Origin: Dactylonectria macrodidyma
Lineage: Eukaryota; Ascomycota; Sordariomycetes; Hypocreales; Nectriaceae
Direction: 5' to 3'
NCBI GenBank assembly: GCA_020744425.1
Contig: JAGMUV010000006.1
Span: 372,001-436,000, forward strand
DNA: 64,000 nt
Made by a program: the position numbers and the translations under genes. The notes under the pieces were generated by a model. The model saw only the letters and a program-made list of their open reading frames with translations. It was not told the DNA's origin and did no database searches. Each line of letters opens with the position of its first letter. Positions within the stretch are counted from its first letter, which is position 1. Below are positions 1-12,284 of the stretch, piece after piece.

Positions 1-835
1 CGTAGTCTCGCAGTGCTAGTAGGACTGTGAGCTTTAGATTTACCGTAGGATCATCATGCGTTTACCTTTTGCGCTAAAACCACGATCCCAAACCTTTCTA
101 CGCTTGATGTGCTCGCTCTTGTTGCGTATCATCTGCAGCGAGACCATGGGATGCAAGACGTTGTACCATGGTCCTTTTCCACACTTTGATTGAGCCGAAT
201 GGATAATTGAAACAGCTTTCGGGTCGTTGATGGAGATTTCGGATGGGCCTAATTTGTGAGCGACTTGTGAACAAGACCTCATCACGTTTTGACGTACCAA
301 TCCTCACGTAATCGCCATATTTCTTATGCAGGCTCTGGATTTCTTCGTACAAATGGAGGTTCTTAGCCGACAGCGAGGTGACATAGAAATTCGAGAAACG
401 CGCCATGAAAGGCCCGGGAAAGCGCCTGAGACGATGAAAAAATCCTCTGTACAGCATCATGCTGGACACAAGCCCCAGAATCAGGGCTCCCCCCAGCCGT
501 GACGCGATGGCGAAACCATTGAGAGGCGAAGGATATTCGGCAGGAAAGTATTGCCAAAGGCCCGTGCCTAATGCTACATACGACAAGAAGGCGGTGGTGA
601 TGATTTTGGTTGTCGCGAGGTCCCATTCGCCGAATCGGAAGAGGAAGAGATGCAAGGCAACTCCGACAGCGAAGGCTGCTTGCGCAGATTGGGTGGACTG
701 AAGATCTACCATGGTGGTAATTACTGGGATGAGTTGGCAGTAAAGAGCAAGCCCATGAAAGGCGAGCAAGCCACACTTTTGTAAGTACTCTGGCATTTGC
801 ATGCCCGTGGTAGATGCAGCCTCATTGTTTCTCAT
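1..835 (-). CDS. Cytochrome P450 monooxygenase, N-terminal part (runs off left edge)
   Basis: Membrane-bound haem monooxygenase, only the 5' third is in the window. The reading starts at the ATG at 835. The first ~120 residues hold about three hydrophobic segments, then the P450 entry motif RRFPGPFMARFSNFY, followed by KYGDYVRIGPSEISI and the conserved WDRGFSAK...LRDY block. Two introns are visible: 297-249 (49 nt) and 65-16 (50 nt), both with GT-AG ends; splicing gives VRIG-PSEI and FSAK-ALRDY, which is why I trust them. Exons are 835-298, 248-66 and 15-1, continuing outside. The I-helix and haem-Cys region are not present, so substrate and subfamily cannot be named. Several N-terminal membrane segments before the PGP motif are typical of fungal secondary-metabolism P450s, but no partner biosynthetic gene is in view. 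Confidence 0.88.
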
Positions 836-2711
836 TGACTATTTTGCCTTGACTCGACGGCTGATGGTTTGTGTCGAACCAATCAATGAACACAAATTAC
901 CACAACACCAGTGTCAACATGTCTGACTCGGCTCGGACCCCGCTCTAGTTACCAATAGTAGCAAGCCATAGTGTCGCAGAAATGCAGCCACATTGCTGCA
1001 GCAGAGTGTCCGTGCTGTTGCATGGCATTGCGGGAATGATGCAGAATGGGTCGGCGGGTGATGCAAAGTGAGGGGAAGATGAATGCGTCAAAGTACGGAT
1101 TCTGATGTGTTGCCTCGGGCCTTAACCAAATTAAGTGCGGCTTATTGCCAATAAGGGCTTCACACACATCAAATCATGTATTCTCTCACTAAGTTATCAG
1201 AGCCCATGTCTCATCCACTGCTGAGGTGTGGTAGCCCAAGAAAATGAGCGTTGATGTCAATGCGTTCCACGCCGTAGGACTGCATCCTGACCTCCTAGAT
1301 ATTGCATGTATCTGTATCACCATGTGACCTTTCGAAATACGGCACTGACAACCACCGAGCGCATTACGAGGATCATGGCCGTGGCAATCGGCATTTGTTC
1401 TGCTGTGATGACCTGGACGCCCAACTTCCAAATACAGCATTCCCGAGGTAGTCTCCCCAGGCGGCTAAACTTGATTGGTGGGCCAGTGTGATTCTTGCCG
1501 AGACCGATTGAACAGCTCCCGAGGCGACACTCGATTTGGGAACGTTTCAACTTAGTTAAAGTTTGTTTGCATTGACATCGACTTTGCCTTTCTCAGCGAC
1601 AATGTTCCATCATCTTCTCTTGCGGCACAGGAACTACCCTAGAGCACGGTGGATTGATGACGTCCCAGTGCTACTGAAACAACGAGTCGCCCTTGAATGA
1701 GCGAACCGTCAATTAGCCAGACGGTGTCTCAAGGATCCAAGAAAACATGATGTATGCCAAGAAATATTCGTTCTGTATCATTCAAGTCAGTCGCGTGACA
1801 GATCATTAGACGGTGATACCTATCGACAGAAAAACACCGACGATGCCGACCGGGTGCCGCAGCAAGGCTGTTTGTTCCAAACCAAGCCGCACAAGACGCG
1901 TCACATTGAACATTTGGATCTGGAGAGATGGAGATGAGTCAGCATAGATCTCGGTAAAAAGCCTGGTAGGCCGCGTACTTTGGAAGGGCAAATAATATGG
2001 TGGAATGGCTGGTGCTGGCATGGAGTACGTACCCCTTCATGCTGAATTGGTATTAGCGTAGTCGACAAGGCATTGAGTCGCCACCGTTTGGCGCTCAGGT
2101 GTCTCGTGCTGGCGTTCTCTCTGCCTTCGGATCATCGGTCATTTAAGCTCCGTAGGATACAGGGTAGAAGAAAGTGGAATTAGTGGACTACAGCGTCCGA
2201 TGACGACGCCTCTAGGCGGCTGATGATACGAGGCAAAAAGCCCAAGTTGCCGAGGTGGCGAGGCGTGATGCACTGAGACGCTACTGAGACTCGCCAAAAG
2301 AAAGCCTGAGACTCGCCTTGCTTGCCTAACAGAGAGCCTGAGACAGGTTGCCCGCCCCTTATTTGCTCAAACGTGCGCAATTACATCGCTGGCGCATCGA
2401 GGCAGCCAATCACCAGCCTCGTTCAATTCCACAAAGAAAGACACGGCTTTTGTTAAGTACTCCTTGTTCAGATTCATCCATAATTAATACCGCATTTTTG
2501 TCGTCTTCTTTGCCCAGGTTCTCTCAATTCATTTGTTTCCAACTGCTAGGATCTACAAAAGACACACCGACTACTCAAAACAGACTTCAACTTACTCTTC
2601 ATCTCAATCAAGCACGCATTGGCCCACTTGGTTAATTTTCATCCCATCACCCGTCAGCCAGGAGGATTCAGTTGCAAGGTTCCAGCAACATTTACATTCA
2701 ACCACAGCAAC
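836..2711. other. Intergenic, no gene seen
   Basis: About 1.9 kb between the P450 start and the DJ-1-like gene. Short open frames occur on both strands but none shows a family motif or plausible splice partners. A cluster of TGAGAC words (five within 2274-2345) is a minor direct-repeat patch. The last ~300 bases are probably the promoter and 5' leader of the downstream gene. Confidence 0.6.
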
Positions 2712-3506
2712 ATGGCAGCCTGCTCAGTAATGCTGCCCAAGACGGCAGCCGTCTTGACACCCTCCACATCCACCAGCCCGCGGAAAGCACCGGAGCTGCC
2801 AAAGAACTACGGCATTGTCGTCTTCCGAGCCTTTGAGATGCTCGATGTATTCGGCCCGCTCAACGCGCTGGGCATGCTTGCAAAGACGCGCCAACTCAAC
2901 TTGTACATCATCTCCGACACACTAGATTTGGTCTCAACACAGCCCATGACGGCTTCAATGAACTCTCAAAACTCAAGTTTTGTAAGTAAACTGACTGGTC
3001 GCTCTTAAATCCCGCCCTACTAACCGCCGAAACAGTTCCCTCAAATACAACCAACGCACACCTTTGACACTATCCCCGACGACATTGATGTGCTCATCAT
3101 TCCTGGAGGCCTAGGCGTACGGTCGCCTCACCTCTCCCCAACAGTTGACTATGTCGCCAAGACCTACCCCAAGTTAAAGTACCTCATCACCATCTGCACC
3201 GGCGCCGTCATCGCAGCAAAGGCCGGAGTTCTCGATGGCCGCCGTGCCACCACGAACAAAGCCTCGTGGAAAAGCACTATTGCCAACGGCCCCAACGTAA
3301 ATTGGGTGAACCATGCGCGGTGGGTTGTAGATGGAAACATCTGGACGTCCTCCGGCATTTCGGCCGGCATCGACACAACACTAGCATTTATCGAAGACGT
3401 GTATGGAAGCGAGAATGCGAACCACATTGCGAACATGATGGAGTACGAACGGCATAGCGACCCAAGTTGGGATCCTTTCTCAGAGATATTCGGGACTACA
3501 AAATAA
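2712..3506 (+). CDS. DJ-1/PfpI (ThiJ) family protein
   Basis: Single-domain class I glutamine-amidotransferase-like protein of 246 residues, the size usual for fungal DJ-1/PfpI or isonitrile-hydratase-like proteins. Exons 2712-2981 and 3036-3506; the 54-nt intron (GTAAGT...ACAG, branch CTAAC at 3019-3023) is phase 0. The start is the first ATG, in the context CAACATGGC. Visible features are the N-terminal FRAFEMLDVFGPLNAL block, with the Glu common in the family, the strand LIIPGG, and the nucleophile elbow TICTGAVIAA with Cys144, followed by GVLDGRRATT. No signal peptide, so probably cytosolic. Members act as glyoxalases, chaperones, isonitrile hydratases or redox sensors; the sequence does not decide which. 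It ends 258 bp from the stop of the mucin-like gene, tail to tail. Confidence 0.9.
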
Positions 3507-3764
3507 GAGAAAGAGAAAGAGAACTAGATAGTGTACGAGCTTGTAAATTAGACGATAGACTTATGATTGAACTCAGTTTGAACTTTCGAACTGTCTAGCA
3601 GTCACTTCACCTGGGGCGTAACAAGTTGCTGGAGAAAACGTTTGAACATTGAATATTTCACATTTAGAAGAATACACTCTATGGTTGTCTATTTCGACAC
3701 GCCTTGGCTTGCCGCTAAATCATCTCACTGACATGGCCGCGTACTATGAGAAAGCGAGGTCAGA

Positions 3765-6700
3765 TTAGTTTCCGGCGCCAGTGAACTCGTACAACAAGCA
3801 ACCAACTTGCTCCTTTCCACCAACACCGCCGTTGTTACCTAAAGCATCAGGTTAGCATATAGTTCAATGTAGTGTGGCACGGAATAAACTTACACTTGGT
3901 GTACGCCTCTCGCACAATCAAGTAGGCCGTGATGATGCCGCCGTTGCCGAGCGGGAATCGGAAGTTTTGCTCGTCGACGGTCGTCACGCAGCCAGGCACC
4001 CACTCGACCGAGTAGTCGTAGTTGACGCTCTTGGACGACTCGTGAAGAGTCACGCTTCCGGCGCCGTCATAGAGGTTGTCGTTGCCGTTGGGCCCGCTCA
4101 AACCGCTGAAGTCGGTCGAGTATTCGTCTTGCTTGTCAGGGCTGACGTCCTTGTGATCAGGGAAATCGTCCTCGTTGTGGCATTGGATACCTCCTCTGGC
4201 GAGGGGTGTCACGGGAGCAGCTGTGGTCGTCTCGGGAGGAGGTGCCTCGGATGTAGTGGTGGGCTCGGCAACTTCGGTGGTGGTAGGAGGAGGCTGAGTA
4301 GTGGTGGGAGGAGCCTCGGTGGTGGACACAATGGTCTCAGACTGGGACTGGGAAATGATGGACGTGGAAAACGTTGAGAGAGTCTGCGACACAGTGTTGA
4401 TGGGGCAAGAAGAACCATCATCGACGTCTCGGGCGGTGGTATAAGTCCAGACCCAGTTGACGGTGGTGACGGCATAAGTAGCTGTGGTGAGCTTGGTGTA
4501 TCTGGCGTTGAAGTCCGCCAGCTTCTTCGTGTCCACCGAGCTCGGGCTGTTGGGCAGCCTGGCGTTGGCCAAGTCAGTGTTGAGCTTGGCGAGCAGCTGC
4601 GTCTTGGCGTTGTCGACGGCGTAGTTGATGGACCAGGTCTCGGTTCCGTCGAACCGCTTCTCCATAAAGGTTTGGTAGCGGGTTGCGAATGACCACTTGC
4701 CGTCAATCACGGAAGCATCCTTCTTGCAGTTGATGGCGGAGTTGTCAATGTTGACGAGACGCGAGTAGATGCGCTGGTTCTGCTCGATGATGTCCTGAAT
4801 ACCATCGGGGTCGTTGATCATCTCAATACCAAGAGCAAGGCGCTCAAGCCACTGTAGCTTGTTCTCGATGCGCTTGGCCGCGGCACTCCACGGAGTGCTG
4901 GTGAGGACATCGTTGGCAGCGTCCATCTGAGTGGCCGTTCCAGTTCGGACCGTCTCGGGGGTGGCCACGACTCCCTTGCACTGAGCATTGATGTAGTCGT
5001 CCATGCCGATAAAGTTCTCAAGGTAATCCGTCCTCGAAGGGTACGCATTGAAGACCTGCGCAAGCTGGTTGGGCACGCTGGCAGCGGCCGTCTCGTCGGT
5101 GTAGTAGTTGAAGTCCTTGCAGTTGATCGTGGTCTGTTCTCCAGTCAGCGTGCTGAGATCAGCGGCGTTGCTGTCGAGGATGTTGACGAAGAAGTCCTTC
5201 AGCCAGCTCTTCTCGTAGAAGTGGTCCGTCGTGGGAAGGTCCTTTTGCACCCATCGGCCGTTGGAACCTTTGGCGTGGTACCCCGAGGCGGTGACTTGCG
5301 ACAGGGAGGGGATGCACTGCGCGTCTCGCGTCATGATGAACCAGCGCTTGATCTTGGAGTCCCAATCCGGGTTGACCGTTCCCAGCGTTCCAAGCAAGTC
5401 TGGCTTCATCAACTCGCCGCCTCCGGGGTACTCGGGATACTGGACGAGCTTGGTGAAGGAACATCCCGTCGCCGGGTCGCCAAGCTTGGTAACCACGGCA
5501 GCAGGGCTTCGCTTCTCAAGCGAGGGATGGCCTCTCAGCGAGGGCGAGTACTCGGATCTCTTCTGGAACTCCGCGTCCTCAGGATCAGCCTCCCAGTCAA
5601 CGAGGTTCTCCTCCTCTGCGCAGTTCAGGCAAGAGTCATCACCGGTGGCGCTGCAGGCTTCGGCTGAGGTAGTCGAGGTGACACCAGTGACGTCGCAACC
5701 AGTTTGGGTCCTGGTGCAGGTTGTGCTGCAGTCCGGAGTAGGATCAGCTCCGGGGCCAGTGTAAGTGGTGCATGCCACAAGACAGTCGCTCGCAGTGATC
5801 TGCTCAGTGCAGGTGCTAGAAGCCGCAGTGGTGGTCTCGCTCGCCTCGTCCGTGGAGCTGCTGTCATCGCCGTCGTCCTCGTGGGTCTCGGGGGGCGAGT
5901 CGCAACCAGGAGGAATACAGGGGAACGAGAACTGGGGGAAGTTGGGGAACTTGAACAGCGTGTTGATGAACTTGGGGAAACCGAAGAGGATGATGCCACC
6001 GCCGCCGCCTCCGCAGACAGGGCAGCCGATAAGGACGGGGACGATGGTAGGCTCATCCGACCCCTCAGACGTGGTAGTAATCCAAGTGTTGGTCGTCCAT
6101 TCAGGGTGGTCGGACACGGTAGTGGGAGACCAGTCAGCCGGGGGCTCAGTCATGGTAGACGTGATGGCACCGCCCCCGCCAGCTGTGGTAGAAGTGGCAG
6201 GGGCAGAGGTAATAGTGGCTCCGGGTCCAGTCTCAGAGGCACCGGCACCGGTAGTCTCAGAGGCTCCAGCTCCTGTAGTTGAGGCCCCATTGGTACCGGT
6301 GTTGCCACCAGTCTCAGTGTTGCCAGGCTGACCAGCGGTATCAGTGTTGGTAGCATCGGTGTTGGTAGTCTCTGTGTTGCCAGGTTGTCCAGCCGTGTCA
6401 GTGCTGATAGGCTGACCGGCAGAATCGGTGCTGATGGGCTGTCCAGTTGTGTCTGTGTTGGTAGCCTCTGTATTGGTAGTCTCGGTGTTACCAGGCTGTC
6501 CAGTAGTGTCAGTGCTAATAGGCTGCCCAGCGGAATCCGTGCTGATGGGTTGTCCGGCCGTGTCGGTGTTGCCTCCGTCAGTGTTTGTAGTGATGGGCTG
6601 TCCGGCACTATCAGTGCTAATAGGTTGTCCAGCGGAGTCAGTGCTGATAACCTGACTGGTAGTATCGGTGTTACTAGGCTGTCCTGGAGTCTCTGTGTTT

Positions 6701-7926
6701 CCGGGTTGTCCTGCAGTGTTGGTTGTGATGGGTTGACCAGCGGAATCAGTGCTGATGGGCTGTCCGGCGCTGTCAGTGCTAATAGGTTGACCAGCTGTTT
6801 CCGTGTTGCCTGCGGTGTTGGTAGTGATGGGTTGACCAACACTATCGGTGCTGATAGGCTGTCCAGCCGTGTCGGTATTGCCAGGCTGACCGGGTGTCGT
6901 ATCCGTGTTTCCAGGCTGCCCAGTAGAGATGGGTTGCCCTGCACTGTCGGTACTGATAGGCTGTCCCGCGCTATCGGTGCTAATAGGCTGCCCGGCAGTA
7001 TCAGTATTGCCAGGCTGTCCTGGAGTCTCTGTGTTTCCGGGTTGTCCTGCTGTGTTGGTTGTGATGGGTTGTCCGGCACTATCAGTGCTAATAGGTTGAC
7101 CAGCAGTATCCGTGTTTCCAGGCTGTCCGGGTGTAGTATCGGTGTTGCCAGGTTGACCAGTTGAGATAGGCTGACCAGCAGTGTCGGTGTTGCCAGCAGT
7201 CTCAGTGTTACCAGGCTGCCCAGGTGTAGTCTGAGTGTTGCCAGGCTGTCCTGCGGTATCAGTTGAGATGGGCTGTCCAGCGCTGTCGGTGCTAGTAGGC
7301 TGCCCGGCAGTATCGGTGTTGCCCGGCTGTCCAGGTGTGGTGTTTGTGCCACCAGGCTGTCCAGCTGTATCAGTGTTACCAGGCACTCCAGGGGTGGTGT
7401 TGGTACCGCCAGGAATGGTAGCAGTATCGGTATTTCCAGGCTGGCCAGGCGTGGTGTTTGTGCCACCAGGCTGACCAGCGGTGTCGGTGTTACCTGGCTG
7501 GCCAGGCGTGGTGTCACTATTGCCAGGAATAACACTAGTGTCAGTGTTTCCAGGCTGTCCAGGTGTCGTTACGGATGACTCTCCTGAGTCAGTCGTGGAG
7601 GACTGGGGAGTCTCGCCCGGAGTCCAGTAGCTGCTAGCCGAGGACGTCCAGAAGCTCGAATATGACCCAGTACCAGCAGTGCTTCCAGAAACCCCCGTGC
7701 TGCGTGAGTATGTGAACACTAAAGTGGAGGATCCGGAAGACGGGCCGCCAGGTGGTGGGTAATAGCCCGAGTTGCCGGCAGTCGTGGAACTACTCTCGCC
7801 GGATTCTACTCCAGATGAGGTAGACTCAGATACCTGTGTTCCAGGGATGTAACCCGATGTACCAGGCTTGCACCGACTGCCTAGGGCAGTTGCTCCCCAG
7901 AGGGAGAGAAGAAGAAGGTGCTTCAT
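3765..7926 (-). CDS. Large secreted mucin-like repeat protein
   Basis: Predicted 1368-residue extracellular protein. I start it at the ATG at 7926 because this gives a clean signal peptide (MKHLLLLSLWGATALG); an in-frame ATG 17 codons upstream would bury it. Exons 7926-3894 and 3838-3765; the 55-nt intron is GTAAGT...TTTAG, and the short last exon adds a Gly-rich tail ending in GCLLYEF then TGAGN. Order: Ser/Thr-rich stem; a long tandem repeat (about residues 120-540) of GQPGNTDT and GQPISTDSA units; a Gly run after CPVC (about 632); a Cys-rich stretch (about 705-770); two Lys-Arg sites (about 788 and 805) suited to Kex2-type cleavage; a globular-looking part with few repeats; a Pro/Thr-rich linker (about 1200-1240) and a compact C-terminal domain. 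No GPI signal, transmembrane anchor or enzyme motif is seen. Likely O-glycosylated cell-surface or matrix protein; function unknown. Confidence 0.85.
6300..7570 (-). repeat. Coding minisatellite of 8-10-residue units
   Basis: About 1.27 kb of degenerate tandem repeat inside the mucin-like gene. Units of roughly 24-33 bases encode P-G-Q-P-G-N-T-D-T, G-Q-P-I-S-T-D-S-A and close variants (GQPITTNTA, GQPGNTET). The unit length stays a multiple of three and the frame is open throughout. Synonymous differences between units show that the array is not newly amplified. Confidence 0.9.
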
Positions 7927-10380
7927 AACGAAAGTGTAATAGAAAGAATGACTGTATGAGATGAACAAGTGGAACAAGACAACGAGAGACAGACCAAGGC
8001 GATGGTCTCTATGGATCGAGAGTTCCCCTAACGAAAGAGAAAGAAACCGACTCTGGATACACCCTAATCAAGAGCTCTTGGATAAGAGAGCCATATTGGT
8101 AGTATTTGTATCCCAGTGGTACGCGACAGCCGTCAGGCACCGTCCATGGATGGCTATGTGATGAGGACCAGGGACCCTGGGGCAGGTGGATAACAATGCA
8201 CCTGTGCCTCACGCAAAATGTGAGATTCCTGCATATGGTTACATGGAAACCCATCTGGATATGGAGAACAGCACATGGGAGAAGCAGCAAGCACAGCTCA
8301 GCCACGAACCAACAACACAGAGCGTGCTCCTCTGTGGATATGTCTTATTTCGCCCCCAATGCTGTTTCCGATTTATTCCCCAACTCTTCAGCTCTCTCAT
8401 CCTAGAACTTTTGGCAACACCGATTGGAATTTGATTCCATTTTGACCAGGCTTCGCTCGCTCCATAAAAATAGATTGAGGTTGCTTAGCGATGACTGACG
8501 GGTGTCTAACGTGCACATTGCGCGCAGGATACTGTCATCTTTGGGCGTTCTGGCGGTTTCATAAATATGTTCTCGCGGGTGCCGATAAGCCGTGCGAGCC
8601 TCATCAACATGGGCTGTATCAACCAAATGGTGTTGTAATTTTAATTCCAAACGTCTTTCTCTCGAATTGTTTGGCCAAGCCAGTGTCGCTCTGTCGCTGC
8701 CGTCAGCTCGGTCCCGAAGTCCCGAGCTATGACTGCCAGGATTCCTTAGCTGTGGGGAGTAAGGCCAGCGGCAACTGTTTCAAGTAGAGAAAGTGCAGCC
8801 TATCAGGATCTTCTATCGGCTTCAAAGAGGATCGCGGGGGGGCAAAGATCCAGCAATTGATTGGCATATCTCAGCCCAGAGCGTAATTACCAGCCCTGTA
8901 TGACTGTACTGTAAGCAACTGTTACATAGCTTAGTCTATAAACTTTCAATCACTGTCTTTTGTCACAAAAGAACCTGTCAACTTGTTGATCGTGATGTCG
9001 GTTAAGCCGCGGGATGGTCGTGTGACATCGTGCCTAGTTCAGATGAAGGGTCCTTGCATTCTAATTGGTGAATACCACGGCATGATCGGAATCCTTTGGC
9101 CAGGAAGGGATCCACAATCAATCCTCACAGGGCTCTTCTTGATGATTTAGCGGCCCTGTACAGCCCTGTACAGCCCCAAGAAACAGCCCTAGAACAAACA
9201 TCTCCGCGAACATCCCTGGGGAAAGGCTTGGGCAATCCCAGATCCATGACTTGGCATCCTGTTCCTTGTGGGACTTTCCCTCTTACGTAGTAGATGCCGC
9301 CGCGGTGTCTCCGAGCCTCCACATCTCCCAGCCACTCCCGCTCTCCGATTCAACTAATTGAGAACTAGCAAAAAGAGCGCAGTGGAAGAAGGCGGAGGAA
9401 ACGTCCTAGAGATGACCTAGGCCAAGGTCTGTGATGCCAATCATCCACTCTGAAGAGATGAGTCTGCAAGGCGAATGCGCAGTGACTGAAAATCGTCCAC
9501 TCTCAGGGCTTAGTGAAACATGCAGGCCCCTTCGATGCCGCGTTAATATCCGGGCCAAGGAAGCACAGGCCAAACCTCAGCCTCAGATGCAATCTAAGAA
9601 AACATGGTGAATCTTTTGGTTTGTTTCTTTTACACTTTCGCAATGCGGGGGGCGTTTTAATGAGGCGGAGCTGGAGAATAAGGCCGTTATCCATATTGCA
9701 TAAAGAAGACCACAGTGCGTGCATACACGAAGAATGAAGGATTCACCATCCTTGTGGCGCAAATCCTTCTATGTTTCCAGCCGCTAATTAGAGATTGCAA
9801 TCACTTGAGCAAGGACTTCCACAGCACTAATGCCTCACCATAAAGTGCAAGGTGCAGTGAACAGCCCGCGCTCAGAGCAGAAGCCACTGGTGAGAATTCT
9901 CTCAAAGGATTGCCAGATGGAGCTCTTCCAATCCACTCTCCACTTTTCACATGTCACTCTTCAACTCATCCTTGCTGACGCTGACGCTGTTCTCCCTTCT
10001 CACTTCCGTCTTCCCGAGCACAGTGCTCTGAGCCCCAAAAGCCTTTTGGTCAACCCCAACTCCAGCCTTACCAGGATGTCTCGTCACACAACACCTGAAT
10101 CCTGACGTCGTATTCGGCTCTCGCGGCTCCCACGGCTCCCACAACCCGAATGGTACCCCGAAAGACTTTCCAAATCACTCTTCAGCTCATCTCCGATCCC
10201 TTCGGCTTGCGACTCTGAATCTCTAGCGGTCATTCTGCACTCCTCAGTTAGGTTACAGGACCTAGATCCCCAACGCGTGCCACCTCTCTCGCACTACACG
10301 CATCTTACTTCCACTGGGACCCTTGTCTCATCCTTTCTTCTGCATCCCTCTCTCAGCCTACCCACTGCAAGCAAGCAATC
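7927..10380. other. Intergenic, no gene seen
   Basis: About 2.45 kb. I see no convincing gene on either strand. A perfect short direct repeat, CCCTGTACAG twice then CCC, lies at about 9154-9177. A T/C-rich stretch with repeated CACTCTTCA..CTCATC words (about 9953-10200) precedes the next gene and is probably its promoter and leader. Confidence 0.55.
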
Positions 10381-11533
10381 ATGGCTGCATCTCCCGACTA
10401 TCCAATATGCACAATATGCGGCATAAGGCTATTTGAGGCTTCTTGCCACAAGGAACGAACCTTTGGCTCGGGCCCTTTTCCTTGGGCCCCCGATGTATGG
10501 AAGACCTTGGGCACCGTCCTCACAGGGCCTCACTGGCCAACATACGGGAAGGGGCCTGTATCAAGTGATTCTGTCAGGCGTTATAGTGCCACTCCATCAT
10601 GGTATCCTGCGGGAATGGACATCCACCCGCTCGGCCCAAGAGTCTCAACGCAGGTCCTGTATTCTGCCGGCTCACACGATGGCTTCAACCCGACCACGGA
10701 ACAACACTGGTATTTTGGCATCCATTCCGCTTGTGAAGATATCGCCAACTTGGTCATGAGCAGATCTCGCGAGGCGCGCATCCGGTCGATGGGCGATCTC
10801 TGGATGATACTTGATCAGCGATGTGCCAAAACCGAGTCTGAGCACTTCTTCGGCACGCCGTTTCTTCCCGAAATCCCAGAGAATCTACCAGGGGAGCCAC
10901 TTGAACTTTCTCTGTCTCGCTATTACCTGCCTTTTGACGCGATCCCGGGGGACCAGGCGGATGCCCGTGGCTTTTATGAATGGGTATGCATATATGCACC
11001 AAATGATCTGCCGATGCTAACCCCGGTCATAGTACGAAGATGATCCGCTCTTCGTCCCGGATTTGACTCGCCGCATCATTTCTAACCTTCAGAAATACGA
11101 GCCAGGAGATGAGGCAGCTTCCCAATCTGTCAAGAAATTCGAAGACGTACCCCACGAGATCAAGGATGACATCCTGGACAAACTTCTCGATCAGCCTTTG
11201 TCTTTGGACTGCACCTATTCGATACCACCATCCTATTGGAAGCAGGCTTTTTTCAACATTCCATTTCTTTGGGATCTCGATAAAAGCATCTTGGACGAAA
11301 AGATGCTAGAAGCAAAGTCGGCAGGCATTGAGTGGGACTGGGAGAAAATCACCAGGCAGCTCATGACTCCGGTCGCCATCTGTGGTCAGTCGGATGACGG
11401 AGACCCGATGCCCTGGAACTATGACCAGGTTGGCCTAGCTGTTCCTCATGGACTGAACAATCGTCGACGAATATGGCAGATACTTGAGGAGATGTATCCT
11501 AATGACGTCGGATTGGAAGATGAAGAGGATTAA
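10381..11533 (+). CDS. Hypothetical protein with N-terminal CxxC motif
   Basis: 367-residue protein that I do not recognise with certainty. Exons 10381-10983 and 11033-11533; the 49-nt intron (GTATGC...CATAG, with GCTAA inside) is phase 0, and splicing joins FYEW to YEDDPLFV. The N-terminus has CTICGIRLFEASC, which resembles a small metal-binding knuckle. The second exon starts a segment with VPHEIKDDILDKLL and PPSYWKQAFF, resembling the F-box-like helical segment in large lineage-specific families of filamentous ascomycetes. It ends in an acidic tail (EDEED). No signal peptide or membrane segment. Role unknown; a ubiquitin-ligase adaptor is possible but unproven. Confidence 0.75.
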
Positions 11534-12284
11534 CGGGATGAGTCTCCAGGCTGGGACAGCGAGAGCCTACCGAGGTACTCGCAAATTCAGAGTTTTGATG
11601 ATGTAACAGTAAACGAAATAGCTGGTCGCCATATTTAGTGTACTATACAAAGATAGAATCGTGCGCTCTGAGTGCCAACTTTGAGCGATATTACGATATT
11701 CAATACCAAGGCCCTAGAGGAGCAACTGACTATCGATTATATAATGTATCACTCTAACGCGTTAATCGTTACCTAGAGCGGTCGCAGCCCAATCTCTTCA
11801 TAGGCCAGAGGATAAAAAGTTTATTACGTCGATAGATCCGAGAGGCATGACTTAGCGTGCTACGAGAGAGTACGACTAAGTACCGATATGGAACCAAATT
11901 GCTTAACATATAGATCGTTCTAATTACTAGGAAATCGTTTCCCTCGGTTATTAGATTGATGAGTTACGTTGTACTGCTCTCTAGTCTCCAAATGCGCATT
12001 TTTCTTTCAATTTTTATCTGGATATCATGCAGCAGGATGACACTAGGATGGAAGAAGTGGCTATAGGGTAGCGTAGTTGACCTGAACTGGCTATTGATTG
12101 AGATTGGTCACAGCGGGAACGGCGTAAGCTTCATTTTAATTGTAGGATGCGGATGTAAGCAAACAATTGAACAAGTTGGTTGTTGTCTAGTTAAGCAAGT
12201 CTCTCAAGCCTTCCCACTATGTCTTACTTTTTTAGCTGCTAAGGATTTGGTCTACCAGTTTGATGCAACGTTCTGGTGATCGGC
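11534..12284. other. Intergenic AT-rich stretch
   Basis: About 750 bases with many TA steps and stop codons in all frames, especially 11640-12000. This may be decayed repeat DNA, but no transposon motif, inverted terminal repeat or target-site duplication is recognisable. Confidence 0.5.

Noticed and set aside
5221..7535. Long overlapping open frames on both strands within the mucin-like gene (for example 6385-7164 + and 6150-7535 -)
   Set aside because: They arise because the triplet-periodic repeat lacks stops in several frames; only one frame has a signal peptide, a clean intron and non-repeat sequence at both ends.
8491..8787. Cys-containing 98-codon frame, possible small secreted protein
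   Set aside because: No signal peptide, no intron, no repeatable feature; length expected by chance in 2.4 kb of intergenic DNA.
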